Shown in pieces: positions 24,441-31,543 of a DNA stretch of 44,363 bases. The DNA is from a virus, in IMG/VR virus record IMGVR_UViG_3300001533_000797, positions 1-44,363 of that record. One strand, written 5' to 3'. Below the pieces are notes generated by a model. That model searched no databases. It had not been told where the DNA came from and saw only the letters and a program-made list of their open reading frames with translations. Position 1 is the stretch's first letter. Every line of letters begins with the position of its first letter. The position numbers and the translations under genes were made by a program.

Positions 24441-24917
24441 ATGGGAATAGGGGGAACGATGACTGCACAAAATTATAGGACTGTTGAAATGCTTGCTAAA
24501 TTTATGGACGAAAAGCGGCCACTATATGAGATACTGTATTTCCTTTATGACGCACAGACCGATAATGAGCAGTTGAAAGATTTAGCCGAAATAGCAATAG
24601 ACATTATCAATACTTCAGATATAGAAAGGAGCAACACGGAGATCGAATTGGTAACAGAAAAAACGAATCAAATGACTGCCGAGGAATTATCAAGATGCGC
24701 GTGGATTGGAGTCGAAGTAGACAGATATAGATACTCCCTCTTGGAAACATACAGTGGAGGTACTTACTGTATCACAAACCTAACTCAAATATACCGAGAA
24801 CGAAAAACGTCGCGTGCTGAATACATCCAAGACCTTCACAACGACGGGTACTCTCTTCACAAGTTTGATACAAATAGAGAACTAGCCGAGTGGCTAGCAG
24901 ACGAAAACGTGGACTAG
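24441..24917 (+). CDS. Early protein of unknown function (158 aa)
   Basis: ATG 24441 follows AAAGGACAG; an internal ATG at 24459 behind GGGGGAACG is an alternative. The N-terminal half is helical (VEMLAKFMDEKRPLYEILYFL, LKDLAEIAIDIIN). The C-terminal half is mixed and ends in an acidic helix (NRELAEWLADENVD). No catalytic motif is seen. Confidence 0.6.
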   Translation: MGIGGTMTAQNYRTVEMLAKFMDEKRPLYEILYFLYDAQTDNEQLKDLAEIAIDIINTSDIERSNTEIELVTEKTNQMTAEELSRCAWIGVEVDRYRYSLLETYSGGTYCITNLTQIYRERKTSRAEYIQDLHNDGYSLHKFDTNRELAEWLADENVD

Positions 24918-24951
24918 TGGCCGAATGATACCGTGTTAATGGAGTATGCGA

Positions 24952-25140
24952 ATGAAGTACTGTATAGAGCATTTGGATTCTGTGTATTTAACGTTGAATT
25001 GTGCTTATCATTGCTGTCCGCGGTACGTATTAACAATTCGACAGAACGGTCAACTTTTTCGGGAGCCGGGAATTGATCAACCAGTCCCCCTTCCCCTAGA
25101 GCGGAACGGAATAATAAAAGAAGACGAGAATTTGGAGTAA
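24952..25140 (+). CDS. Small paralogue 1 of tandem family (62 aa)
   Basis: ATG 24952 lies seven bases after GGAG. The product begins MKYCIEHLDSVYLTL and ends NGIIKEDENLE. It shares with the next three genes a start of the form MxYxI, a central strand and a G-[RK]-I-x-E-D-like acidic end. It carries four cysteines, unlike its neighbours. The family is not known to me. The cluster sits directly before a zinc-ribbon amidoligase and a glutamine amidotransferase, so these may be its substrates or partners. Confidence 0.6.
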   Translation: MKYCIEHLDSVYLTLNCAYHCCPRYVLTIRQNGQLFREPGIDQPVPLPLERNGIIKEDENLE

Positions 25141-25145
25141 GACAA

Positions 25146-25331
25146 ATGAAATACATGATAAAGTTGAGCCCACCAGGAGGAATCAAAATTAGAACGAAGG
25201 AGGATAATGAGTGTCGGTGGGAACTGGTGACTGTTAAAGAAAAGATTTACAGATGGAGTGGGATAAGAGCGAGCTTTATTCCTCATGACACCTCCGGGAG
25301 GATAATAGAAGACTATGATCTATTCGATTGA
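25146..25331 (+). CDS. Small paralogue 2 of tandem family (61 aa)
   Basis: ATG 25146 follows GGAG by about nine bases. The product begins MKYMIKLSPPGGIKI, has WELVTV in the middle and ends SGRIIEDYDLFD, matching the pattern of its neighbours. It overlaps the next gene by 17 bases. The function is unknown. Confidence 0.6.
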   Translation: MKYMIKLSPPGGIKIRTKEDNECRWELVTVKEKIYRWSGIRASFIPHDTSGRIIEDYDLFD

Positions 25332-25500
25332 ACAAAATGATTCGTACTCCTTAGATATTATAGCATCTCAGGACTTCTCTGAAAACTACTTGCCTCTACT
25401 TGCGGAAGGTAGAATAAGCAGAGACAATTATGTATCTAGGGAGTGGGGAATAGAACTTGATTGTCCTTCTGGAAGAATAAAGGAAGATTATGAGATATAA
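25315..25500 (+). CDS. Small paralogue 3 of tandem family (61 aa)
   Basis: The product begins MIYSIEQNDSYSLDI and ends CPSGRIKEDYEI, very like the end of paralogue 2. It overlaps both neighbours by 11-17 bases, so the run is translated as a coupled unit. The function is unknown. Confidence 0.6.
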   Translation: MIYSIEQNDSYSLDIIASQDFSENYLPLLAEGRISRDNYVSREWGIELDCPSGRIKEDYEI

Positions 25501-25672
25501 AATAGAGAAATCTAGTTCATTCGGGGATACGATATTTTTTGATGTCGAGTTTACAGTGGAGGGAATGGTGTGGCTTCTTGCAATTAGAAACGGAAAGATA
25601 CACAAAGAGGGACTGCCAAATGATGCACACTTTAAGGTAGACAATTTCTACAGACTGCTGGAAGAAAATTAA
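25490..25672 (+). CDS. Small paralogue 4 of tandem family (60 aa)
   Basis: ATG 25490 follows AAGGAAG inside the previous gene. The product begins MRYKIEKSSSFGDTI, has WLLAIRNGKIHKEG in the middle and ends YRLLEEN. It is more diverged than paralogues 1-3 at the C-terminus. It is the last gene before promoter P3. Confidence 0.6.
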   Translation: MRYKIEKSSSFGDTIFFDVEFTVEGMVWLLAIRNGKIHKEGLPNDAHFKVDNFYRLLEEN

Positions 25673-25681
25673 ATTTTTTTT

Positions 25682-25712
25682 CGAACAAATTTTTTTTTAA
25701 TTCGTAGTGTAA
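25682..25712 (+). promoter_or_regulatory. Early promoter P3 (CGAACA-N15-CGTA family)
   Basis: CGAACA (25682-25687) is flanked by T-runs and followed after 15 bases by CGTA (25703) and TAGTGT. It stands in a 73-base gap before the gene at 25746. The downstream sequence ACGAAAGCAAAAT matches P2. Confidence 0.65.
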
Positions 25713-25745
25713 ACGAAAGCAAAATTTTTAATTTAAGGGGAAATA

Positions 25746-26042
25746 ATGGATAACTTAGAAGAAAGACGGGCGGAGTGGACTCGGGAAGGAATGGCATTCC
25801 TCACAGACGAGGACCTGAAAGGGATTGACAACAGGCCATTTAACGGTCCTGTTGCATTGAGATTCGATCTGGTTAAGATTGAACAGCCAGCACCCGGAGT
25901 AATTCTCACTGCGGCGGACTCATTTGGAATTACATGGAGACTTCTACGAATAACAACACGCGGACTGTATCGGTATAAGTATCTTAGCTCACAACTTGGC
26001 TTCGTTCTTGATTCCCTAGGCAGAATTGAATTGGAGAACTAA
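25746..26042 (+). CDS. Early protein with C-terminal copy of the small family (98 aa)
   Basis: AAGGGGAAATA precedes ATG 25746. The N-terminal third is a charged helix (NLEERRAEWTREGMAFLTDEDLKG). The last 62 or so residues (RFDLVKIEQ, WRLLRITTRGLYRYK, LDSLGRIELEN) repeat the pattern of the four small proteins before it. It looks like a fifth family member with an added N-terminal helix. It is transcribed with the amidoligase, whose ATG lies one base after its stop. Confidence 0.65.
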   Translation: MDNLEERRAEWTREGMAFLTDEDLKGIDNRPFNGPVALRFDLVKIEQPAPGVILTAADSFGITWRLLRITTRGLYRYKYLSSQLGFVLDSLGRIELEN

Positions 26043-26043
26043 A

Positions 26044-27315
26044 ATGACTTGTGATTTCTGTGGAAAAGATGTTGAATCTCTGGTGGAAGTTGGAAACATG
26101 GAAGTATGTGAAGAGTGCAGCAGTTCCACGAGAGAATGCTTTAACTGTAATGTCGACTTTCCGGCGGACGCATTAGAGTACATTGGAGACGGAAGATACG
26201 TTTGCAGTGAGTGTAAAGAAGACTATGAAGAATGTGGAGATTGCGGACGTGTGGAACACCGTCACAATATGTGCGCGGCCCGAGGAAGTTACTACTGTGA
26301 GGGCTGTTTTGGCGACCGATTCTTTCATTGTTCTGATTGCGGGACCCTCATTGACAGTAGGAATGACAACTACGGGGAAAACAACGATGGAGATATCTTG
26401 TGTGATGAGTGCCTATACCGCGACGATTCTGAGGGAGTCCATGAGTGGGACTACAAACCACGGGCAGAATACCACACGCTTACCAAGAAGAAGCCGGATG
26501 ATCTCTTCTTAGGCATCGAACTTGAGACGGAGTTCGGACCGGACTGTGCCCGTGGCGAAATAATCGATGTGGCTTCCAGCAATTCGTATTATTACCTCAA
26601 ACACGATGGTTCTCTGGAAGACGGCGTGGAAATTGTATCTCACCCGGCGACATTCGAGTGGATAACATACAACTTCGACTCGACGTGGAAGAAGATACTG
26701 AATCTTCGGTCGGAAGGACTTCTTAGCTACACGCCAGGGACTTGCGGGATTCACGTTCACATGTCAAGATCAGCGTTCTCTCCATACCATCTGTACAAGT
26801 TTCAGAAGTTCTTCTATTGCAATAAGAAGCTCATCAGGCTTGTCGCCCAGAGAGACCTGAGAAGGTGGGCATCCATTGGTGGCGGTGAAGAGAATTACAT
26901 CGTAGCGAAAGCCTCTGGTAAAACCACGTCTGAGAAGTATACCGCAGTTAATATAAACGGCGGCAAGACGGTGGAAATCAGAATCTTTACCGGAACATTA
27001 AAGGAAAGTTCCTTCAAAAAGAACTATGAGTTCTGCCATGCTGCTTACATGTACACAAAGCAGGAGTCTGCGGCCATGCTTACTGGGGCCAGATTCCTTG
27101 AGTTTGTAAGGGCCAATAAGAAGACGTATCCGAATCTTCTTGAGTTTATGGAGAATAAATTCTCTGAGGACAAGCACGAACCGAACACAATAAAAGAAGT
27201 TAAGTATTCAATACTGTCGGACCCCTCGTTCTTCTGTCCTTCGGGTGCTCCTGATCGGTGGGTGATTACAACGGGAGTATCGGAAATTGACATGAACACA
27301 CCAGTATCTGTTTAA
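26044..27315 (+). CDS. Amidoligase with N-terminal zinc ribbons (423 aa)
   Basis: The start is ATG 26044, seven bases after GGAG. Residues 1-130 contain at least six Cys pairs (CDFC, CEEC, CFNC, CSEC, CGDC, CEGC, CSDC, CDEC), like LIM or treble-clef modules. Residues of about 155-330 carry the motifs of the amidoligase family (glutamine-synthetase-like fold): GIELETEFG (about 157), DGSLEDGVEIVSHPA (about 187), CGIHVHMS (about 234) and VEIRIFTGT (about 310). These enzymes join an amine to a carboxylate with ATP. Its neighbour is a class II glutamine amidotransferase, which in known associations of this family would supply ammonia. The target is unknown; zinc ribbons may hold a protein or nucleic acid. 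Confidence 0.85.
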   Translation: MTCDFCGKDVESLVEVGNMEVCEECSSSTRECFNCNVDFPADALEYIGDGRYVCSECKEDYEECGDCGRVEHRHNMCAARGSYYCEGCFGDRFFHCSDCGTLIDSRNDNYGENNDGDILCDECLYRDDSEGVHEWDYKPRAEYHTLTKKKPDDLFLGIELETEFGPDCARGEIIDVASSNSYYYLKHDGSLEDGVEIVSHPATFEWITYNFDSTWKKILNLRSEGLLSYTPGTCGIHVHMSRSAFSPYHLYKFQKFFYCNKKLIRLVAQRDLRRWASIGGGEENYIVAKASGKTTSEKYTAVNINGGKTVEIRIFTGTLKESSFKKNYEFCHAAYMYTKQESAAMLTGARFLEFVRANKKTYPNLLEFMENKFSEDKHEPNTIKEVKYSILSDPSFFCPSGAPDRWVITTGVSEIDMNTPVSV

Positions 27316-27324
27316 GGAACAACT

Positions 27325-28200
27325 ATGTGCGTGATTATTTACAAGCCTAAAGGCGTTGCAATAAAGAAGTCGTATCTAAAGAACTGTTTTAATAACAACC
27401 CCGACGGATGTGGGTATGCGTTTCCAGTGGACGGAAAATTTACCCTGAGTAAAGGATTCTTCAGCTTCAATACATTCTGGGAAAAGTACTACGAAGATTT
27501 CAGTCTTAATAGAAAAAGTCCATTTGTTATCCACTTCAGGATAGCCACTTCAGGAAATGTGGATGCACATAATTGCCACCCGTTCCAGATAGACGAAGAA
27601 GTGGTGTTTGCACACAACGGGATATTCTATGACTTGAATGGTATTGACCCCCACTTCTCAGACACAATACTTTTCAGGAACACATATCTCAAGACCCTTC
27701 CTAGTGGATGGATGTACAATAAATCCATTAGAGCCCTGATCACTAGAATCGCAAAGGATAATGACAGCAAGCTCGTATTCATGAACGACAAAGGAAACAA
27801 ATGGATTGTCGGCGAGGACTCCGGCTGCTGGAATAAGGGATGCTGGTACTCCAACAGTTCGTTCAGGGGGTCACATTCGTTTGGGTTCTCCGCATCAGAG
27901 TATACAGACGAGGAACTGGACAAAGTAAACCATACTGGTGGATGGAACTACAATACGGACGACCCCCCGACTGCTCAGTATGAATCATGGAAGAAATCCT
28001 ACTATTTGTCAAAGACAGAGACGTGTATATACTGTGGAATAGATCATTACAAGAAAGACATGTACTTCATGCAAGGAACAGGGTATATCTGCGAAAGATG
28101 TTCTGACTACCCCGAGTTTAGAAACACGGCATTGATTCCACCGGATTCTATGATTGGAAAGTCTACAAAGTTGCTGATGGGAGGTACAGACAATGAATAA
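27325..28200 (+). CDS. Class II glutamine amidotransferase-like protein (291 aa)
   Basis: The N-terminus is MCVIIY with the catalytic Cys at position 2 after Met removal, as in N-terminal-nucleophile amidotransferases. HFRIATSGNVDAHNCHPF (about 70-87) and FAHNGIF (about 94-100) are the class II substrate-binding motifs. The C-terminus has a zinc-ribbon pair (CIYCG about 232, CERCS about 255). It follows the amidoligase by nine bases and probably cleaves glutamine to feed ammonia to it, or reverses its product. Length and motifs fit a catalytically competent enzyme. Confidence 0.85.
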   Translation: MCVIIYKPKGVAIKKSYLKNCFNNNPDGCGYAFPVDGKFTLSKGFFSFNTFWEKYYEDFSLNRKSPFVIHFRIATSGNVDAHNCHPFQIDEEVVFAHNGIFYDLNGIDPHFSDTILFRNTYLKTLPSGWMYNKSIRALITRIAKDNDSKLVFMNDKGNKWIVGEDSGCWNKGCWYSNSSFRGSHSFGFSASEYTDEELDKVNHTGGWNYNTDDPPTAQYESWKKSYYLSKTETCIYCGIDHYKKDMYFMQGTGYICERCSDYPEFRNTALIPPDSMIGKSTKLLMGGTDNE

Positions 28201-28348
28201 GTGCAGAGTTGTAGTAACAAAACAATGTAACTTATCTTGTCCCTTCTGTTGCATGGAAGATGAAGACATGGTTAATACCTTCCTTCCCCGCGGATACGAG
28301 GACGGATTCTCTGATGGATTTGATGAAGGAGATATGTGTAGTATGTAA
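28193..28348 (+). CDS. Mini-protein with radical-SAM-type CX3CX2C motif (51 aa)
   Basis: ATG 28193 lies eight bases after GGGAGG and overlaps the previous stop. The product begins MNKCRVVVTKQCNLSCPFCC, which is exactly the start of a radical SAM enzyme, including the CX3CX2C iron-sulphur motif. There is no barrel: an acidic tail (YEDGFSDGFDEGDM) ends the protein at 51 aa. It could be a truncated gene, or a small iron-sulphur or zinc peptide that imitates the motif. Its ribosome site and intact short frame suggest it is expressed. Confidence 0.6.
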   Translation: MNKCRVVVTKQCNLSCPFCCMEDEDMVNTFLPRGYEDGFSDGFDEGDMCSM

Positions 28349-28378
28349 TAAGGAAGAAAAATAAATTTTATTTTTTCA

Positions 28379-28407
28379 CGAACAAATTATTTTTGGGAGC
28401 GTAGTAA
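28379..28407 (+). promoter_or_regulatory. Promoter-like site P4 (CGAACA-N15-CGTA family)
   Basis: CGAACA (28379-28384) is followed after 15 bases by CGTA (28400) and TAGTAA. Here the -10-like hexamer overlaps the ATG of the next gene, so it may serve downstream genes or be a regulator site rather than the promoter of that gene. Confidence 0.5.
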
Positions 28408-28562
28408 TGGCAGAGTTTCAAAGAAAAAATTTAGTCGCTTGGGCGAGAGTATGTAAGTTCTATAGAGGACTCCACTTTAATTTTTCTATAGACCTTCGGT
28501 ATATAAACGTATCATTGAGACTTCCTAAGGTGGGTTTTGGTATCGTCTGGCGGGGAAAGTAG
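28407..28562 (+). CDS. Small basic early protein (51 aa)
   Basis: ATG 28407 lies seven bases after GGGAG. The product is basic and beta-rich in its second half (FNFSIDLRYINVSLRLP, FGIVWRGK). No family is recognised. It begins a run of three small genes leading to the nuclease. Confidence 0.55.
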   Translation: MAEFQRKNLVAWARVCKFYRGLHFNFSIDLRYINVSLRLPKVGFGIVWRGK

Positions 28563-28571
28563 GGAGCAAAG

Positions 28572-28697
28572 ATGAAGATTGAAGACATGACATTCGAACA
28601 GATCATGGAGCATCTGGCATTACACTATCCGATTGATGATGTAATCAATGAGGCGTACTGCTGGGAAGATAATGGACAATTTAGTTGGGAGATGTAA
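28572..28697 (+). CDS. Small acidic early protein (41 aa)
   Basis: ATG 28572 follows GGGAGCAAAG. The product is an acidic helical peptide (MTFEQIMEHLALHYPIDDVI) with a Trp-containing end. The function is unknown. Its stop abuts the next start. Confidence 0.55.
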   Translation: MKIEDMTFEQIMEHLALHYPIDDVINEAYCWEDNGQFSWEM

Positions 28698-28889
28698 ATG
28701 AAACGATGTACTAACAAAGAGTGTTCGTTCAACTATTGTGATGGATTTTTCAAGAGCAAGGAAATTTGTGAGGCGTGTGACGGTACTCCGTATCCACGAG
28801 TAAAGAGAGTCAGTCCTGAACATGCAGTTACATCGACAAGAACTACCAATTTTGCATTACATTATGGAATATCGAATGAAAATTACTAA
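28698..28889 (+). CDS. Small zinc-binding early protein (63 aa)
   Basis: ATG 28698 follows GGAG by six bases and abuts the previous stop. Cysteines at CTNKECSFNYC and EICEACDG suggest a metal site, followed by a basic segment (YPRVKRV). It overlaps the nuclease gene by 14 bases. The function is unknown. Confidence 0.55.
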   Translation: MKRCTNKECSFNYCDGFFKSKEICEACDGTPYPRVKRVSPEHAVTSTRTTNFALHYGISNENY

Positions 28890-29769
28890 CGGATTCAACG
28901 CACCTAAGCCCTTCATATGGGCGACAGAGGGCAGTAACTGGCCCCCTAATCCTGATCGGATATATGTGACACAGCTTGCCATGTCTCCTATGGTACGAAG
29001 GCTTTTGCTGGAACACTATGACGAGATGGAAAATGATGTTATCTCCTATTACTATCGTATTCTTGGGTCTGCTATTCACTCGGTAATTGAGAATGCAGCT
29101 AAGAATCGTATTGGAATCGCTACTGAGCTTTCAGTGAGGCTCCCGAAAGAGCTATTCGGAATTGAAATCTCAGGTAGGATTGACTGGATTGACACCATTG
29201 AAAGTATCCTTGCGGACATCAAGACTGCCGGGGTGAACTCCGCCAGCTTCGGACTAAAGGACGACTGGGTTATTCAGGCCAACGTGTATCGCTACATGTT
29301 GTGGAAGACCCACAGATACTTGGTGGACAACCTTCGAATTTATCCGTTCTACCGGGACTGGATGCCTACACAGGCGGGCAACGGAGACCATCCTATCTCT
29401 CCCTATGGTGATATTGAGTTGCCGGTGTGGTCTATCAAAGAGACAGAGGACTACATTGCGGAGAGAGTTAAGCTTCACATGAGCGATAAGGTAACTCCAT
29501 GTACTGATGATGAGCGGTGGAAAAGTCCTGACTGTTTCGCAGTGATGAAGAGAGGGCAGAAGAAAGCAGTCGCAGCTACGATGTATATTGACGGAGATCG
29601 CAAGCCCATCCCGACGGAGAAGGACGCGATGAACATCATCCGGGAGAAGGGACTGTCCGATAATGAAGACATCTATGTAGAGAAACGAGTCGGCATGTAC
29701 CGAAGATGTGAAGGTTACTGTGATTGTTCTGACCTTTGTAAGAAGTATCATCCTGAAATGTGGAGTTAA
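28876..29769 (+). CDS. PD-(D/E)XK nuclease, RecB/Cas4-like (297 aa)
   Basis: The chosen start is ATG 28876, six bases after GGAA (further upstream starts overlap the preceding gene). The fold is signalled by GSAIHSVIE (about 65-73, the conserved His helix), GRIDWID (about 100), ILADIKTA (about 110, D-x-K of the active site) and QANVYRYML (about 135). Four Cys (CEGYCDCSDLC) at the C-terminus could hold an iron-sulphur cluster as in Cas4/AddB. A role in end-processing or recombination near the SSB and helicase is likely. No CRISPR array is present, so Cas4 function is not implied. Confidence 0.75.
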   Translation: MKITNGFNAPKPFIWATEGSNWPPNPDRIYVTQLAMSPMVRRLLLEHYDEMENDVISYYYRILGSAIHSVIENAAKNRIGIATELSVRLPKELFGIEISGRIDWIDTIESILADIKTAGVNSASFGLKDDWVIQANVYRYMLWKTHRYLVDNLRIYPFYRDWMPTQAGNGDHPISPYGDIELPVWSIKETEDYIAERVKLHMSDKVTPCTDDERWKSPDCFAVMKRGQKKAVAATMYIDGDRKPIPTEKDAMNIIREKGLSDNEDIYVEKRVGMYRRCEGYCDCSDLCKKYHPEMWS

Positions 29770-29771
29770 TA

Positions 29772-30161
29772 GTGAAAAGGGTATTCTTCGGAAAGATAAA
29801 AGACGGAAAGCTGGAGATGGAACGAAGAGACCTGCTGGCAAACTTCATCTCTAGCCTAAGTGACATGGACGTGGAACTAATACTGCAGAGTGTAACACAG
29901 GACCCATCATTAAGACAATGGGGATATCTATATGGTTCCGTCTACACTGAATTCGGTAATCACTTTGGCTGGACCGTGGACGAAGTTGATAAGTGGATGA
30001 AGAAGAAGTTTATGGAAGAGAATGGAATCGTACTGCCCGATGGACTTCTCCTTACGAAGACCTGCTTTGACCGTGCGTGGTTAGCTAAGTATGTGGACTC
30101 GTGTTTAAGATACGCAGCAGAACAAGGTGTGGTATGTATGCCACCAAAGATTGGAGACTAA
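29772..30161 (+). CDS. Early protein of unknown function (129 aa)
   Basis: GTG 29772 lies seven bases after GGAG; an ATG twelve bases upstream is less well placed. The product is mostly helical (RRDLLANFISSLSDMDVELIL, VDEVDKWMKKKFMEENG) with a Trp-rich centre (GNHFGWTVDE). No motif is recognised. It sits between the nuclease and the SSB. Confidence 0.6.
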   Translation: MKRVFFGKIKDGKLEMERRDLLANFISSLSDMDVELILQSVTQDPSLRQWGYLYGSVYTEFGNHFGWTVDEVDKWMKKKFMEENGIVLPDGLLLTKTCFDRAWLAKYVDSCLRYAAEQGVVCMPPKIGD

Positions 30162-30162
30162 C

Positions 30163-30378
30163 ATGAAAGTAACAGTAAGTAGTGCTGAAAATGACGGGGT
30201 TCTTATCAAAGACGTACCGGTTGGAAAAGGGCATCTGAGCGACTGCGGGGTTGTTAGGTTAAGACTTCCCAAGGAACAGTATATTCTAGTAGATGATACA
30301 ATGGAAACGTACAACGTAAATATAAGCAGCACCCCGGGAAGAATCGTTGATGTTGAAATTGAAGTGAAGGTTCTGTAA
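30163..30378 (+). CDS. Small early beta-rich protein (71 aa)
   Basis: TTGGAGACTAAC precedes ATG 30163 (a start context shared with several early genes). The product is all strands and turns (GVVRLRLPKEQYILVDD, RIVDVEIEVKVL). No family is recognised. Confidence 0.6.
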   Translation: MKVTVSSAENDGVLIKDVPVGKGHLSDCGVVRLRLPKEQYILVDDTMETYNVNISSTPGRIVDVEIEVKVL

Positions 30379-30423
30379 AGCCAGACAAATCTGACTGGTC
30401 AAGATATTTTATTGGAGACTAAT

Positions 30424-30669
30424 ATGATTACAGTAAACATGAAAGACTCCTCGCCCCGAGTATATAAGCTAGAGGAATTGACCGGAACAAACTATAGTCC
30501 TGAGAGAAATGCATTTATAGACCGCAGCGGGACTGACTCCGTGGAACGATTGTATGTTGTGTCCTTCAACAGAATCATTGAATTGGCACATCCATATCAC
30601 TCCTACTATTGGAGTGAAAAAACATTCAACATTGTTCGGTTCGTCAATCTGAAAGTGGAGATTGTATAA
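30424..30669 (+). CDS. Small early protein (81 aa)
   Basis: TTGGAGACTAAT precedes ATG 30424. The product is Tyr- and Glu-rich and beta-type (RLYVVSFNRIIELAH, TFNIVRFVNLKVEIV). It overlaps the next start by one base. The function is unknown. Confidence 0.6.
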   Translation: MITVNMKDSSPRVYKLEELTGTNYSPERNAFIDRSGTDSVERLYVVSFNRIIELAHPYHSYYWSEKTFNIVRFVNLKVEIV

Positions 30670-30827
30670 TGAGTATTGACTTTTGGGACATTAACGACTT
30701 CTCAATGACAGACAACGAGGACGGAACCGCTGATCTGACACTGATTACACCGGAAGAAGTATTGACATTAAAGGGATTGCCTCTTGACGTCGCAAAGGAA
30801 TTTGAATACTACCTTAATCTTGCGTGA
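30669..30827 (+). CDS. Small acidic early protein (52 aa)
   Basis: The start shares a base with the upstream stop (TAATG). The product is very acidic with an N-terminal aromatic patch (SIDFWDINDFSM) and a C-terminal helix (LDVAKEFEYYLNLA). The function is unknown. Confidence 0.6.
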   Translation: MSIDFWDINDFSMTDNEDGTADLTLITPEEVLTLKGLPLDVAKEFEYYLNLA

Positions 30828-30838
30828 AAGGAAAGAAC

Positions 30839-31084
30839 ATGAAAGTTTATGACGGTGAGCTCCCAAACATTATGAAGCTCCAAGACGTAAAACCCGGTGT
30901 TGTGTTTCGTGGCCTTGGATGTGTGACACGCGGGGAGGAAGTGGACTGGATGCGGCTGCAGGACAATTCCCCCTTCTGTACCGTAAAGGTGGACGAAGAC
31001 AATATTCTTCCCGTGGTGTGTTTACATAACGGAGTAGCCGGTCGTATGGATAAAGATACCCTTGTTGTTGTTTTTGATATGTAA
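30839..31084 (+). CDS. Small early protein (81 aa)
   Basis: ATG 30839 follows AAAGGAAAGAAC. The product is a beta-rich acidic protein with two spaced cysteines (LGCVTRGEEV, FCTVKVDED). It lies ten bases before the SSB gene and may be a replication-associated factor, but no family is recognised. Confidence 0.6.
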   Translation: MKVYDGELPNIMKLQDVKPGVVFRGLGCVTRGEEVDWMRLQDNSPFCTVKVDEDNILPVVCLHNGVAGRMDKDTLVVVFDM

Positions 31085-31094
31085 GGAGAAGTAA

Positions 31095-31466
31095 ATGAAT
31101 AATGTACAGTTGTTTGGAAATCTCACAAAGGACCCGGAGACTCGCGGGTATGGTAACAGTTCTTTTACTCTTGTCAACTTCGCAGTGAATGATGGGTACG
31201 GAGATAAGAAGCGGACGTACTTCATGAGTGGCGTGGCAAACGGAAAGACAGGAGAGAATATCTCTAAGTACTTGTCTAAGGGCTCTCCGATTCTGGTCGA
31301 CGGCAAGTTGTATACGAAGAAGGACGAGGATTCCGGCTTCGAAACCCTGCGTCTGGCAATTACCGGATTCACTTTTCTTCCTGCCCCCAAGGCTGGAGGC
31401 GGTGGTGGAGCAAAAAAGGAAGAGACTCGGGAAGCACCGGCATCTTTCGATGAAATTCCATTTTAG
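31095..31466 (+). CDS. ssb: Single-stranded DNA-binding protein (123 aa)
   Basis: The order NVQLFGNLTKDPETRG, FTLVNFAVNDGYG, TYFMSGVANGKTGENISKYL, GSPILVDGKLYTKKD and LRLAITGFTF matches the OB fold of SSB. The C-terminus has a Gly-rich linker and the acidic tip FDEIPF, which binds partner proteins such as helicase or polymerase. It coats single strands at the phage fork. It starts behind AAGGAG. Confidence 0.93.
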   Translation: MNNVQLFGNLTKDPETRGYGNSSFTLVNFAVNDGYGDKKRTYFMSGVANGKTGENISKYLSKGSPILVDGKLYTKKDEDSGFETLRLAITGFTFLPAPKAGGGGGAKKEETREAPASFDEIPF

Positions 31467-31475
31467 GAGTAAAGA

Positions 31476-31511
31476 ATGTCAAGTAAGGTGTGCTTCAAAT
31501 TGGGCGTGTAG
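31476..31511 (+). CDS. Very short peptide before the helicase (11 aa)
   Basis: ATG 31476 has a good AGGAG site and reads 11 codons to an amber stop. The same frame then continues ten codons to a TAA just before the helicase start. It may be a short leader peptide, or a 21-codon gene interrupted by an amber codon. Both halves contain one Cys (SSKVCFKLGV and VPCRAPPE). Low confidence. Confidence 0.3.
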   Translation: MSSKVCFKLGV

Positions 31512-31543
31512 ATCGTGCCATGCCGCGCTCCACCGGAGTAAAC

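Noticed and set aside
28876-29769. Cas4 as part of a CRISPR system
   Set aside because: The protein is RecB/Cas4-like but no direct-repeat spacer array or other cas gene is present; a replication or recombination nuclease is more likely.
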